The notes beneath the pieces were generated by a model. It made no database searches. It had not been told where the DNA came from and saw only the letters and a list, made by a program, of their open reading frames with translations. Of a DNA stretch of 15,334 bases, positions 1-8,100 are shown one piece after another. Position 1 is the first letter of the stretch. Every line of letters begins with the position of its first letter. Position numbers and translations under genes: made by a program. Source of the DNA: Deltaproteobacteria bacterium (lineage in GTDB: Bacteria > Desulfobacterota > GWC2-55-46 > UBA9637); NCBI GenBank assembly GCA_016234985.1, contig JACRNK010000239.1, positions 1-15,334 of the forward strand, written 5' to 3'.

Positions 1-1215
1 AGCGCATTAGGCAGACTCAAGAAACTTAAAGCCGAAAAACCAGGTTTGATTATCGACGTGGGCGGCTGTGTGGCTCAACAAGAGGGGGAGAGGTTATTAA
101 AAAGGGCGCTGCATCTTGATGTTGTATTTGGAACGGATAATATACACCGCTTGCCGGATTTGGTTAAAGAGGTTGAATCTGCCGGAAACAGGGCTGCTGC
201 CACAGAGTTTTGCGATTCTATTGTTGAAGAAGAATCACTTGATTATCCGTATCCGGAAAACCGATTAGGAGACTTTGCAGTTAAGGCATCAGTTACTGCA
301 ATGAGGGGGTGCGATAATTTCTGCAGCTATTGCATAGTTCCTTATGTAAGAGGGAGGGAATTAAGCAGAAAGAGCGTTGATATCCTGCAGGAGATAAAAA
401 GGTTGGCAGAGGCAGGGGTAAAGGAAGCAAGCCTTGTGGGACAGAATGTAAATTCATACGGCAATAAAGGCAAGGATATTTCCTTTCCTGATCTTTTAAG
501 ATTGGTGTGCAGAGTGGATGGAATAAAAAGGGTCAGGTTCATAACCTCTCACCCGAAAGATATGTCACAAGAACTTATAAGACTCTTCGGAGAAGAGGAA
601 AAGCTTTGCAGGCATATTCATCTGCCCCTGCAGTCCGGTTCCGATACGATATTGAAAAGTATGAACAGGGGATACACCAGAGAAGATTACTTAAATAAAA
701 TATTCAGGCTCAAGAGGCTTTATACTGACATGGGCATTACAACCGATATTATTGTTGGTTTCCCGGGGGAGACAGAAGCTGATTTTAAAGACACCATGAG
801 CTTAATAAAAGAGCTGGAGTTTGACAATATATTTTCATTTAAGTATTCTCCAAGAAAGGAAACAGCAGCCGCATCTTTTGCAAATCAGATTCCCGATGCG
901 GTAAAAGAAGATAGACTTGCAATGCTTCAGGAAACGCAGAGAGACATAACCCTGCGCAAGAATCAGGAGATGGTAGGAAAAACAACGGATGTTCTCATAG
1001 AAGGGGAATCAGTTATGAGTCAGGAGTTCGGAGTTAGGAGAAAAGACAAATACTCCGAACTCCCAACTCCCCACTCTGAACTGCAGTTCACAGGCAGGAC
1101 ATCATGCAATAAGGTGGTAAATCTTTCCGCTGACAAGAGTATGGTTGGTAAGATTGCGCCAATCAGGATAATAAAGGCTTCTCATAATTCGCTGACGGGA
1201 AGTATAGGGAAATAA
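1..1215 (+). CDS. miaB: tRNA-2-methylthio-N6-dimethylallyladenosine synthase MiaB (5' end missing)
   Basis: MiaB is a radical-SAM methylthiotransferase that adds the 2-methylthio group to i6A37 of tRNAs reading UNN codons. The frame is open from base 1, so the gene starts outside the window; the internal TTG at 46 is not a real start. Visible are the last cluster-binding Cys of the N-terminal UPF0004 domain (GGCVAQQEGE, codon 67-69), the radical-SAM CxxxCxxC motif (Cys codons at 310, 322 and 331, followed by IVPYVRGRE), the LVGQNVNSYG and LPLQSGSD signatures, the TDIIVGFPGE motif, and the TRAM start FTGRTSCNKVVN near 1087-1122. Between VLIEGES and FTGRT, where relatives usually have a short linker, there is a longer Ser/Pro-rich stretch coded by a palindromic repeat (1017-1090). 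The frame stays open through it and ends normally at TAA. Family assignment is secure; whether the insertion affects activity is unknown. Confidence 0.96.
   Translation, partial: SALGRLKKLKAEKPGLIIDVGGCVAQQEGERLLKRALHLDVVFGTDNIHRLPDLVKEVESAGNRAAATEFCDSIVEEESLDYPYPENRLGDFAVKASVTAMRGCDNFCSYCIVPYVRGRELSRKSVDILQEIKRLAEAGVKEASLVGQNVNSYGNKGKDISFPDLLRLVCRVDGIKRVRFITSHPKDMSQELIRLFGEEEKLCRHIHLPLQSGSDTILKSMNRGYTREDYLNKIFRLKRLYTDMGITTDIIVGFPGETEADFKDTMSLIKELEFDNIFSFKYSPRKETAAASFANQIPDAVKEDRLAMLQETQRDITLRKNQEMVGKTTDVLIEGESVMSQEFGVRRKDKYSELPTPHSELQFTGRTSCNKVVNLSADKSMVGKIAPIRIIKASHNSLTGSIGK
1017..1090. repeat. Palindromic repeat element inserted in frame inside miaB
   Basis: An 18-nt arm (1023-1040, GGAGTTCGGAGTTAGGAG) faces its near reverse complement (1053-1070, CTCCGAACTCCCAACTCC), matching at 16 of 18 positions across a 12-nt loop. 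Four further pairs lie outside (1017-1020 with 1073-1076) after a 2x2 internal loop. Directly downstream is a perfect 14-bp palindrome, TGAACTGCAGTTCA (1077-1090). The arms are made of a GAGTT/AACTC sub-repeat, which is typical of dispersed intergenic palindromic repeats. Here it sits in coding sequence and adds roughly 20 residues before the TRAM domain without breaking the frame. Confidence 0.8.
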
Positions 1216-1488
1216 AATCAGGAAAATAAAGGCCATCCCTTTTTACTTTAAGTTTAGAATTCTATTTATTTTCTTCCTGCCATTTCTGACAAAAACACAA
1301 CCACTAACATACCGATAAGGAGGATTGTCGTGCTCCTTTATTCTCTCCGCTTGTTTAGCTTTGCTGTTAGATTTCCTTTTGGATGAGAGACAATAAAACT
1401 CTTTGCACTTGGATATATTGATATAAGGCTGGTTTAATCATGTTTAATGGTCGCTGTCCTTATTTTTCCTATTTTTCCACATGCGCGG
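1216..1488. other. Intergenic region between convergent miaB and the envelope operon
   Basis: I see no credible gene. A weak inverted repeat, AAGGAG (1317-1322) with CTCCTT (1333-1338), 10-nt loop, is followed by TTATTCT and might be a poor terminator for miaB, but it lacks a GC-rich stem. The rest is AT-rich and unremarkable. The region separates the end of miaB on the plus strand from the end of the envelope operon on the minus strand. Confidence 0.5.
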
Positions 1489-1605
1489 TTAAAATCTTAT
1501 TTTCCAATCAATGCCGATTTCTGTCGTGCGATTTGCCGGGGCGGTGACCTTGCCAACTTCATTTCCAGATGCATCGTTAACAGGGGTATTATCTTCCTTA
1601 AATCT
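1489..1605 (-). pseudogene. Detached 3' end of an outer-membrane barrel gene (partial duplicate)
   Basis: These 117 bases align without gaps to 2574-2690, the last 117 bases of the neighbouring outer-membrane protein gene, with about 11 mismatches (roughly 91% identity). Read on the minus strand it keeps the same frame with no stop: RFKEDNTPVNDASGNEVGK, then a segment ending TTEIGIDWKIRF and TAA. Most differences are conservative or silent. It therefore encodes the final barrel strands and C-terminal Phe signature but has no start, ribosome binding site or upstream barrel. Identity stops exactly at the end of the lipoprotein gene (1604), whose TAG stop is partly made of the first bases of this copy. 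It is probably the remnant of a second, mostly lost barrel gene or the scar of a recombination event. Confidence 0.85.
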
Positions 1606-1987
1606 AATTGCTGCATGTATATGTAATATGTTCACACTTGCTAATTGTCACAGTTTCAGGACCGCATGCTGTAGCGCCACTGGATGTGAATTTAAACTCA
1701 AGGGTGTGATTTCCTGATTTTGTTGTAAAATCATCGCCTTCAGGCTCTGTTTTGCCAACTTTGACGATGCCAACATAATTATTATCCCAGTAAACCCAAT
1801 AGTCTTGTTTTGTTGAGGAGTTGTTTGAAAATTCCACAGTTCCATAATCTTTCATATTGCACCATCGTATCCTGCCTGCGCTCATGACGGTAACAACAGT
1901 ATCTATGGTATTGGCATCGCATCCTGCAATAAGCAATGAAATAGCGATGTATAGAACTGCTGTTGATAGGCACAAGATGTTTTTCAT
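1604..1987 (-). CDS. Small lipoprotein of unknown function
   Basis: 127 residues. The N-terminus is a lipoprotein signal: Lys at position 3, a hydrophobic core, and a lipobox LIAGC with the acylated Cys at 23. The +2 residue is Asp, which in Enterobacteria favours retention in the inner membrane; this rule may not hold here. The mature part is short, rich in Thr, Ser and Asn, and contains four further Cys (the C-terminal ones in SKCEHITYTCSN), so disulfides in the periplasm are possible. I recognise no family. The ATG at 1987 is supported by a GGAGG Shine-Dalgarno about 8 bases upstream. It follows the 162-aa exported-protein gene by 21 bp and is the last intact gene of the minus-strand operon. 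Its TAG stop sits at the junction with the duplicated barrel-gene fragment, so the C-terminus may have been set by that recombination. Confidence 0.72.
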   Translation of the reverse strand: MKNILCLSTAVLYIAISLLIAGCDANTIDTVVTVMSAGRIRWCNMKDYGTVEFSNNSSTKQDYWVYWDNNYVGIVKVGKTEPEGDDFTTKSGNHTLEFKFTSSGATACGPETVTISKCEHITYTCSN

Positions 1988-2008
1988 AGTCCTACCTCCA
2001 CATGGTTT

Positions 2009-2497
2009 TTAACAGATAACAAAAAAAGATTTATTTGCTATCAGTTTTTCATCCATATATACCTTGACCTTCCATCTGCCGATAAATTTTTCCATCCTGG
2101 CAGAGGGGTCTATACCTGAAAAAAGTCTGCCTACAAGACCGTCATTAAACTTAAGCAGCGCATACGCATCCATTGGCATTGTTTCAACAGCAAAGTCAGC
2201 CTTCGTGTATTCCTGCCGTGCGCCTGATGATGGAGGAATCCAGTAAACTTCAAGCTTGTGGCTGCCTTTTCTGGCAACATCCGGCACAATGACATAGACC
2301 GTATCCTTGCAGTCAAAATTTTCCACAGGCTTGTTTGTCTTTAAATCGTTTGTTACATAAACCCTTCCATAGCCGTCTGGAGAAGGCCCTCTTTTTGTAA
2401 TCTCTATTTTTTTAGGTTTTGAGGCCGCAAGAGAAATATCATTGTGAACGGCAAGGAACAGAAGAGATAAAAGAAAAAAGGATGCATGTTTTTTCAT
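2009..2497 (-). CDS. Small exported protein of unknown function
   Basis: 162 residues from the ATG at 2497, chosen because it gives a clean Sec signal peptide (MKKHASFFLLSLLFLAV..., likely cleavage near SLAA-S at about residue 25). The frame is open a further 11 codons upstream, but that would put an odd extension before the signal. A modest GAAGG lies about 6 bases before the ATG. The mature protein alternates polar and hydrophobic residues, as in a beta-sandwich (GRVYVTNDL..., KDTVYVIVPDV, HKLEVYWIPP, GRWKVKVYMDEK), and ends in FFVIC. This suggests a periplasmic Ig-like or carbohydrate-binding-type fold, which is inference only; no family is recognised. It lies 76 bp after the barrel gene and 21 bp before the lipoprotein gene, and fits an accessory periplasmic factor for the operon. 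Confidence 0.68.
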   Translation of the reverse strand: MKKHASFFLLSLLFLAVHNDISLAASKPKKIEITKRGPSPDGYGRVYVTNDLKTNKPVENFDCKDTVYVIVPDVARKGSHKLEVYWIPPSSGARQEYTKADFAVETMPMDAYALLKFNDGLVGRLFSGIDPSARMEKFIGRWKVKVYMDEKLIANKSFFVIC

Positions 2498-2573
2498 AGC
2501 GGCCTTCAAAAATATAGACTTTAAAAACACAGTAGTGCTATCGCTATTAGCCTTGGGCGATTGGGTGTGTATT

Positions 2574-3389
2574 TTAAAATCTTATTTTCCAATCAATGCC
2601 GATTTCTGTCGTGCGATTTGCCGGTTCGGTGGCTTTGCCGACTTCGTTTCCAGATGCATCATGAACAGGCGCCTTATCTTCCTTAAATCTCCAATATCTT
2701 ATGAAAGGCTCTACTGCAATGCTGACATATTTAAACCTCCTTTGAAATTCTATAGAGCCCCTTAATCCATTGCCGCGTAATTTCCATAACGAAATGTCGT
2801 CTTCTGCTGTTGCCGTAAAAATCCATTGGTTAGGCGCTTCGCCATATAAATTTCCACTGAATTTTATGCCAAAAGGGATATAGATGTTAGTGTAATCTAT
2901 TGAACCAAGTTTAACAGTACTCCTGCTTGTCGTATATGTAATTCTTCCATCCACATCCAAATATAACAATCTAAAACCAACCCCTGTATAAGGTATTGGA
3001 GAAAATGCTTCTGAAATCTTATAATCGTAGCCAAGCAAAGTCCTGAGTTCAAATAAATAACTCTTGACATCATCCAGTGTTCCAGGTGATGAGTTGTTTG
3101 AATGCTCTAACGGGCCATTGTATTCCGTGTAGCCTTCGGCAAACCAAAACTCCGGTTTTATGATAAGGTTTTTAGGCAAGCGGGAGGTGTAGGAAAGGCC
3201 TATACCTTCCATGTGCCCGTTTATTTTTATCAAATCAGATGAATTGAAACGGAGGTAAAACCCTTCAATTTTTACATCAATGGATTGTTTTCCCTCGGTT
3301 TTATATTCCAGTATGCCTGCGAAACTGTTGCTTGTCAGGATGAAAACAAAACAAGCGGTAATGAACAATATAAGTTTTTGCCTAATCAT
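2574..3389 (-). CDS. Outer-membrane beta-barrel protein
   Basis: 271 residues from the ATG at 3389, which has a strong GGAGGTGG Shine-Dalgarno and opens a signal peptide (MIRQKLILFITACFVFILTS, cleavage about SFA-G at 24). The mature protein is a run of amphipathic, aromatic-rich strands separated by short polar turns (KIEGFYLRFNSSDL, LIIKPEFWFAEGYTEYNG, IPYTGVGFRLLYLDVDGRITY, QWIFTATAEDDISLW, VSIAVEPFIRYWRFKED). It ends with an alternating strand and terminal Phe (IDWKIRF), the usual BAM-recognition signature. Length suggests a small barrel of about 10-14 strands; the count is an estimate. It lies 61 bp after the RHS gene. Known relatives are often called outer membrane beta-barrel or OmpL-like proteins; the substrate is unknown. 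It could be a pore or anchor for the exported RHS protein, which is inferred from context only. Its last 117 bp are duplicated at 1489-1605. Confidence 0.8.
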   Translation of the reverse strand: MIRQKLILFITACFVFILTSNSFAGILEYKTEGKQSIDVKIEGFYLRFNSSDLIKINGHMEGIGLSYTSRLPKNLIIKPEFWFAEGYTEYNGPLEHSNNSSPGTLDDVKSYLFELRTLLGYDYKISEAFSPIPYTGVGFRLLYLDVDGRITYTTSRSTVKLGSIDYTNIYIPFGIKFSGNLYGEAPNQWIFTATAEDDISLWKLRGNGLRGSIEFQRRFKYVSIAVEPFIRYWRFKEDKAPVHDASGNEVGKATEPANRTTEIGIDWKIRF

Positions 3390-3450
3390 AGCTACCACCT
3401 CCGTATTTTTAGCTCCGAACACTATGGCTGATTATACATTTGCTCATCTT

Positions 3451-5139
3451 TTAGATGCCTTGAGATGTATCGTAAGGTTTGTTGGCATCGTTTAGCCTTA
3501 AACCTAAGCCTAAATTGCCGTAACCTCTCTTTTTAAGCCATTCTGCCAACCATGGAAAAATTCCTTGATTGCCATATCCTTCATGCCATGCAGGGCCAGG
3601 CCTAAATCCGTAATAGTTTTGGAATTGTTTAGAGCCCATGCGGGTCTCCGAAAGAATAAAAGGCCCTCCATGAGCCCTTTCACTTGTGACTTTTCCATCC
3701 GGGTTGGTAACGTTTTCGTGTCTATTTCTGGTCCAACCCATCTGGTCCCTTGTGCCGGTGTCGCCGATATTTATTGCAGCGACAAAATAAAATAATGAGC
3801 TATTGCTGGTTCCCATGTTCACGCCTCCGCTCACGGGCATGTTTATGTCTATGTTTAAGCCGGTCATCTCTATCTCTATGGTGAATTTAAACTCCTGTTT
3901 AATCCGCCATGCAGGCAGCACATGTTTATCCATCCATGACATAGGCCGGTCAAACAACGATGTCATGGCAGGAAACACATAGGCCTGATCCACCATCTGT
4001 GTTCCTGTGAATAAAACATCTCCCATAGTGCTCATCAATACAGGTGGAGCAAGCCCGCCCAATTCAAGAATAACGCCTACAATCACATTGTATCCAAGCA
4101 ACTCCGTCTTATACTTTGTCGCAAATTCTCTTATCTTTTTCGGCTCCTTCTTCTTATACCACTTTTCCACCTTCTTCCATGCCTTTGACAGCTTTGAATA
4201 TCCCAGAGGGTCTATGTAATTTATCGGATTGTTTGCGGCATACTGGTAGAGGTTTAATGTGGCAGGGGTTACAAGGCTTCCTCTGTGGATGTCCGATGTC
4301 TGGAATCTCCCTGTTCTGTAGTCGTAGAACCTGCTGCCTGCGTAATATTTGCCGATATTCTCCTCCAGCGCCATGCCTGTAAAACCGAATCTGCCATAGG
4401 GCGCAAACTCGCCGGCCACGGGCGCGCCGAACGCCAGATAGCGGTTCTTTATGATGTTTTGGCCAAGCTGGTCTGAGATGTCAACCACATCCCCAAGCGC
4501 GTCTGTGTGAAAGAAAAGATTATTCCCCCTCCTCCTTACATTCCCGTCCGCGCCTGGCTCTTTTCTGCCTTTAAATCCCCACATCCTCTTGGAAATCAAA
4601 TCCCCATTAGCATAAATATATTCGTTAAGCGGGTTATTCTGCTTGGTAAACTCCATAAGAACATCCTGTCCTGCAAGGGATGCGAGCATGGATGAGCCTG
4701 ATGTTATCCTCGGTTTGCGTGGGTTTATTATTCCCATCTGACCGAGGGTCTCAGGGAGATAGCCCATTCCGTAATACAGGGTCTTTGTCTCTTCCGTGAA
4801 TAATTGGTTTTTATTCTGCCAGTAAGTCTCTTGTGTTATAGTCCGCCTGCCAAAGCCGTCATATTGGTATTTGACGCCTGTTGCATCAGGCAGGATGACC
4901 TCTGTGAGTTTTCCTTCTGTGTCGTATCTATAACTTGTAATCCCGCTATAGCCGGTTTCTTTTATGAGGTTTCCGTTTTCATCGTATTCAAAGGAGATGT
5001 TTTGAATCCCCCTTGCCGAGCTAATCCTGTTTGCCCTGTCATATGTGTAGTCTGTGACGCCAAAATCGTTTTCATGTCTTATGCGGTTTCCAACGTTGTC
5101 GTATGTCCACCTCTCTTCTCGGACAGGGTCTTCAAGCAC
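3451..5139 (-). CDS. RHS protein, C-terminal part: RHS core plus unfamiliar tip (separated by frameshift)
   Basis: This is the natural continuation of the upstream YD-repeat gene. The frame is open from 5322 (after an in-frame TAA at 5325-5323) down to TAA at 3453-3451; the ATG at 5139 has no convincing ribosome site, so independent translation is doubtful. In the region before that ATG this frame encodes a Gly/Asn/Lys-rich linker (PGNGKGN, NGNSNGNG). Numbering from 5139, residues 1-105 hold more YD repeats. Residues 205-313 form the RHS-associated core: FHTDALGDVVD, YGRFGFTGMALEENIG, KYYAGSRFYDYRTGRF, and LYQYAANNPINYIDPLG at about 297-313. Residues 314-562 (bases 4200-3454) are a variable tip with a Lys-rich helix, a hydrophobic stretch near 345-390 and a Gly/Asn/Trp-rich end. 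In other RHS proteins such tips are often toxins, but I recognise no toxin motif, and the next gene encodes a barrel rather than an obvious immunity protein. Confidence 0.85.
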   Translation of the reverse strand: MLEDPVREERWTYDNVGNRIRHENDFGVTDYTYDRANRISSARGIQNISFEYDENGNLIKETGYSGITSYRYDTEGKLTEVILPDATGVKYQYDGFGRRTITQETYWQNKNQLFTEETKTLYYGMGYLPETLGQMGIINPRKPRITSGSSMLASLAGQDVLMEFTKQNNPLNEYIYANGDLISKRMWGFKGRKEPGADGNVRRRGNNLFFHTDALGDVVDISDQLGQNIIKNRYLAFGAPVAGEFAPYGRFGFTGMALEENIGKYYAGSRFYDYRTGRFQTSDIHRGSLVTPATLNLYQYAANNPINYIDPLGYSKLSKAWKKVEKWYKKKEPKKIREFATKYKTELLGYNVIVGVILELGGLAPPVLMSTMGDVLFTGTQMVDQAYVFPAMTSLFDRPMSWMDKHVLPAWRIKQEFKFTIEIEMTGLNIDINMPVSGGVNMGTSNSSLFYFVAAINIGDTGTRDQMGWTRNRHENVTNPDGKVTSERAHGGPFILSETRMGSKQFQNYYGFRPGPAWHEGYGNQGIFPWLAEWLKKRGYGNLGLGLRLNDANKPYDTSQGI

Positions 5140-8100
5140 AGGAGAAATCGGCTGGTCAAAGCCTTCCTTTCTGCCATTGCCATTACTGTTACCATTGCCC
5201 TGATTATTTTGATACGCATTGCCTTTTCCATTGCCGGGGCCTTTACCGGAGGTGTCAGATTTGCCTTTGCCTTGAGGGCTTGTATCGGGTTTGTTGGATA
5301 GGTTTTGATTCTGCCTAATCCTTTATCTTGCGCTTTCACAGGCCATTGCGGACATGGCGGCACAAGACAGGCATTTCTTATATTCCATATGCTCTCATAC
5401 GCATAACTTGCCTTTGTGAGGCGGTTTAACGGGTCATACTGGTATAGCGTCAAAGCGCCGTCTGTTTCAAGGGTTCTTGCCCTGTTGCCGTTTTTATCGT
5501 ATTCATAGAAGTATCCGTTTATCCGGCCAAATCTCCGGGACTCTGTTACAAGGCTTGTAAGTCTGTCGGCGGCGTCCCATTTGTATTCGGTTGTCACATC
5601 ATTGGCATAGGTCTTTTTAACAGGCCTTCCGGCGGCATCGTATGCAAATGCGCTCTTTTTGCCTTCCGGGTCTATGAGTTCGGAGAGGTTTCCGAGTTCA
5701 TCGTATCTATACTGGACGGCCTTTCCAAGCGGGTCTGTAAGCTGGGCAAGATTTCCTGCCGGGTCATAGGAATAGCGGGTTGTTTTATTCCATGCGGCAG
5801 TATTTCTTTCTATCGGTCTTCCAAGAAGGTCGTATCTGAATTCTTCTTTAAAGGATTGCGTCTGGCTGGAGATAATGTTTCCAATCTCATCATAGGCAAA
5901 GTTTATGAGATTCCCATTGGGGAGCTGTTTCTGGATAAGATTTCCAACAGGGTCGTATCTGTATTCTATGTTGTCGCCTTTTGCCGTTGCGACCTTGACG
6001 ATTCTGCCGAGTCTGTCATACTGGTATTGAGTCTTATACCCAAGGGGGTTTATCTCCTGAATCAGGCGGTTTAACGGGTCGTAGGCATATTCGGTCTTAT
6101 TTCCGTTGGCGTCTGTAACCGCGGCGAGGTTTCCGACAACATCGTATGCGTAGCCGGTTCTGCCGCCTAACGCATCAAGAACGGAAACGAGTCTGTCCAT
6201 TTGGTTGTATTCGTATTGAGTCTTGCCGCCGTTGGGGTCTATGAGTTCTTTTATCTTATTTGTCGGGCTGTAGGAGTATTTTGTTGTGTTTCCGAGGCCG
6301 TCTCTTTTAGCTGTAACACGGTTTAAGACATTGTATTCCAATGTTACTGGATTGCCGTTGGGGTCTATGCTCTTTAATAGATTTCCCACGTTGTCGTATG
6401 ATAAGAGGGTCTTTCCGCCTTTAGCATTTTCAATCCGGACAAGTCTATTTATCTCGTCATAGATATATCTCGTGGAATAACCCCTGACATCGGTTTCTTG
6501 TGTGAGGTTGCCCACAGAATCATAATCATACTTCGTCAGATAGCCAAGCGCATCGGTTACGCTTGCAATACGGCTGACCTTGTCATAGGCATAAAGCGTT
6601 TTTGCGCCTTTCGGGTCTGTAAGGGAAAGGAGATTCCCAACTCTGTCATAAGTTGATTTTGTTGAACGGCCAAGGCTGTCTATGGTCTCTATAAGGCGGT
6701 TTGCATTATCGTATTTGTAGGCGGTCTTGTAACCCTCAGGGTTGTTTATTTCAAGAAGATTTCCAGCCAGGTCATAGCCGTATCTGACGGTATTGCCCAA
6801 CGGGTCTTTTTTAGATACAAGGCGGTTTAAGCCGTCATACTCAAAATATGTCTGCGAGCCTCTCGGGTCTCTGATGGAAATGAGGTTTTTCAACGGGTCA
6901 TAGACATACGCGGTTATGTTGCCGAGGGCGTCTTTTCTGGATATGAGATTGTATGCCCTGTCATATTCAAAAGCAGTGGTCGAGCCGTTGGGCAGCGTCA
7001 TGGAGAGGGGATTGCCCATGTTGTCATATTCAAATCTCGTTTCCTGACCGAGCGGGTCTTTTATGGATGTGATGCGTTTTACATCTCCGCAGGTAAAGTA
7101 GTTAAAGGAGGTTGTCCTTCCATTGGCGTCCGTTTCTGATGCTGCATCTCCTTTCTCATTATATGTGTATATGGCGGCGAAGCCCAGCGGATTTATGGTT
7201 TTTATTAGCTGGTCTTTGTCATTATACTCAAACCTTGTAATCCTTGCCTTAGGGTCTTTGAGATTTAAGAGATTGCCTTTGCTATTGTGGTCAAGCTCCC
7301 ATGAATTTCCCAATGCGTCCGTAAGCCTTATGATTCTGCTCTTTCTGTCTATCTTGATTTTGTCTGTAGATACCCCGCTGATGGTTGTTTTAGGGAGTTT
7401 GAAGTCCACAAACCCGTCATCGTGCCTGTAGTAAAGCCTTGTGATATTGCCGTTGGGGTCTTCCATGAGGGTGATGTTGCCGTAGCTGTCATTTTCATAT
7501 CTTGTCTTTTCGCCTGCAGGATTTTCCACGCTTGCCACATTTCTATTTGCATCGTATGTTATTCTTGTTGCAAGGCCTTTTGCATTTGTTATGGCTGTGA
7601 GATTATTGACAGAGTCGTATTCAAATACGGTGGTCTGGCCGAGCGGGTCTATGGCCTTTAGAGGCCGGCCTTTATCATCATAGATAAATATTGTGCTAAA
7701 ACCTCTGGCGTCCCTGAAGGCCGTAACGCGGTTGCCGGCGTCATAGGCGTAAGTTGTTGTCTGGCCAAGGGAGTTCTTTACTTCTATTACATTTCCTCTT
7801 CCGTCATAGCTGTATTCTGTTCTGTTTCCATTCAGGTCGTAATATGCCTTTACATTTCCGTCATCATCCCATTCGTATCTCTCCTTTGCCCCGCATTCGT
7901 ATGTGATGGATGTGAGGTTTCCCTGCGGGCTGTAGGCGACATCTTCTTTATGGCCGTCAGACCTCTCTTCGGAAACCACCCTTCCATACTGGTCGTAAAC
8001 ATAGGCTATGGTTATGCTGTCAAGCCCTGTATAGGTCTTGATTCTATATTCTTCATCGTATGCGACTGTAATGGTTCCGTCAGGGCCTTGATAGCTGAGG

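Noticed and set aside
46..1215. TTG at 46 as the start of miaB
   Set aside because: The reading frame continues to base 1 with typical MiaB sequence (ALGRLKKLKAEKPG), so the real start is outside the window.
1511..1717. Plus-strand open frame across the duplicated segment
   Set aside because: It lies opposite the lipoprotein gene and barrel fragment, lacks a ribosome site and has no recognisable features.
5295..5325. Programmed -1 ribosomal frameshift in the RHS gene
   Set aside because: The frame direction fits, but ATC AAA ACC is not a classical slippery heptamer and no clear downstream pseudoknot was found by eye. A one-base loss is simpler.
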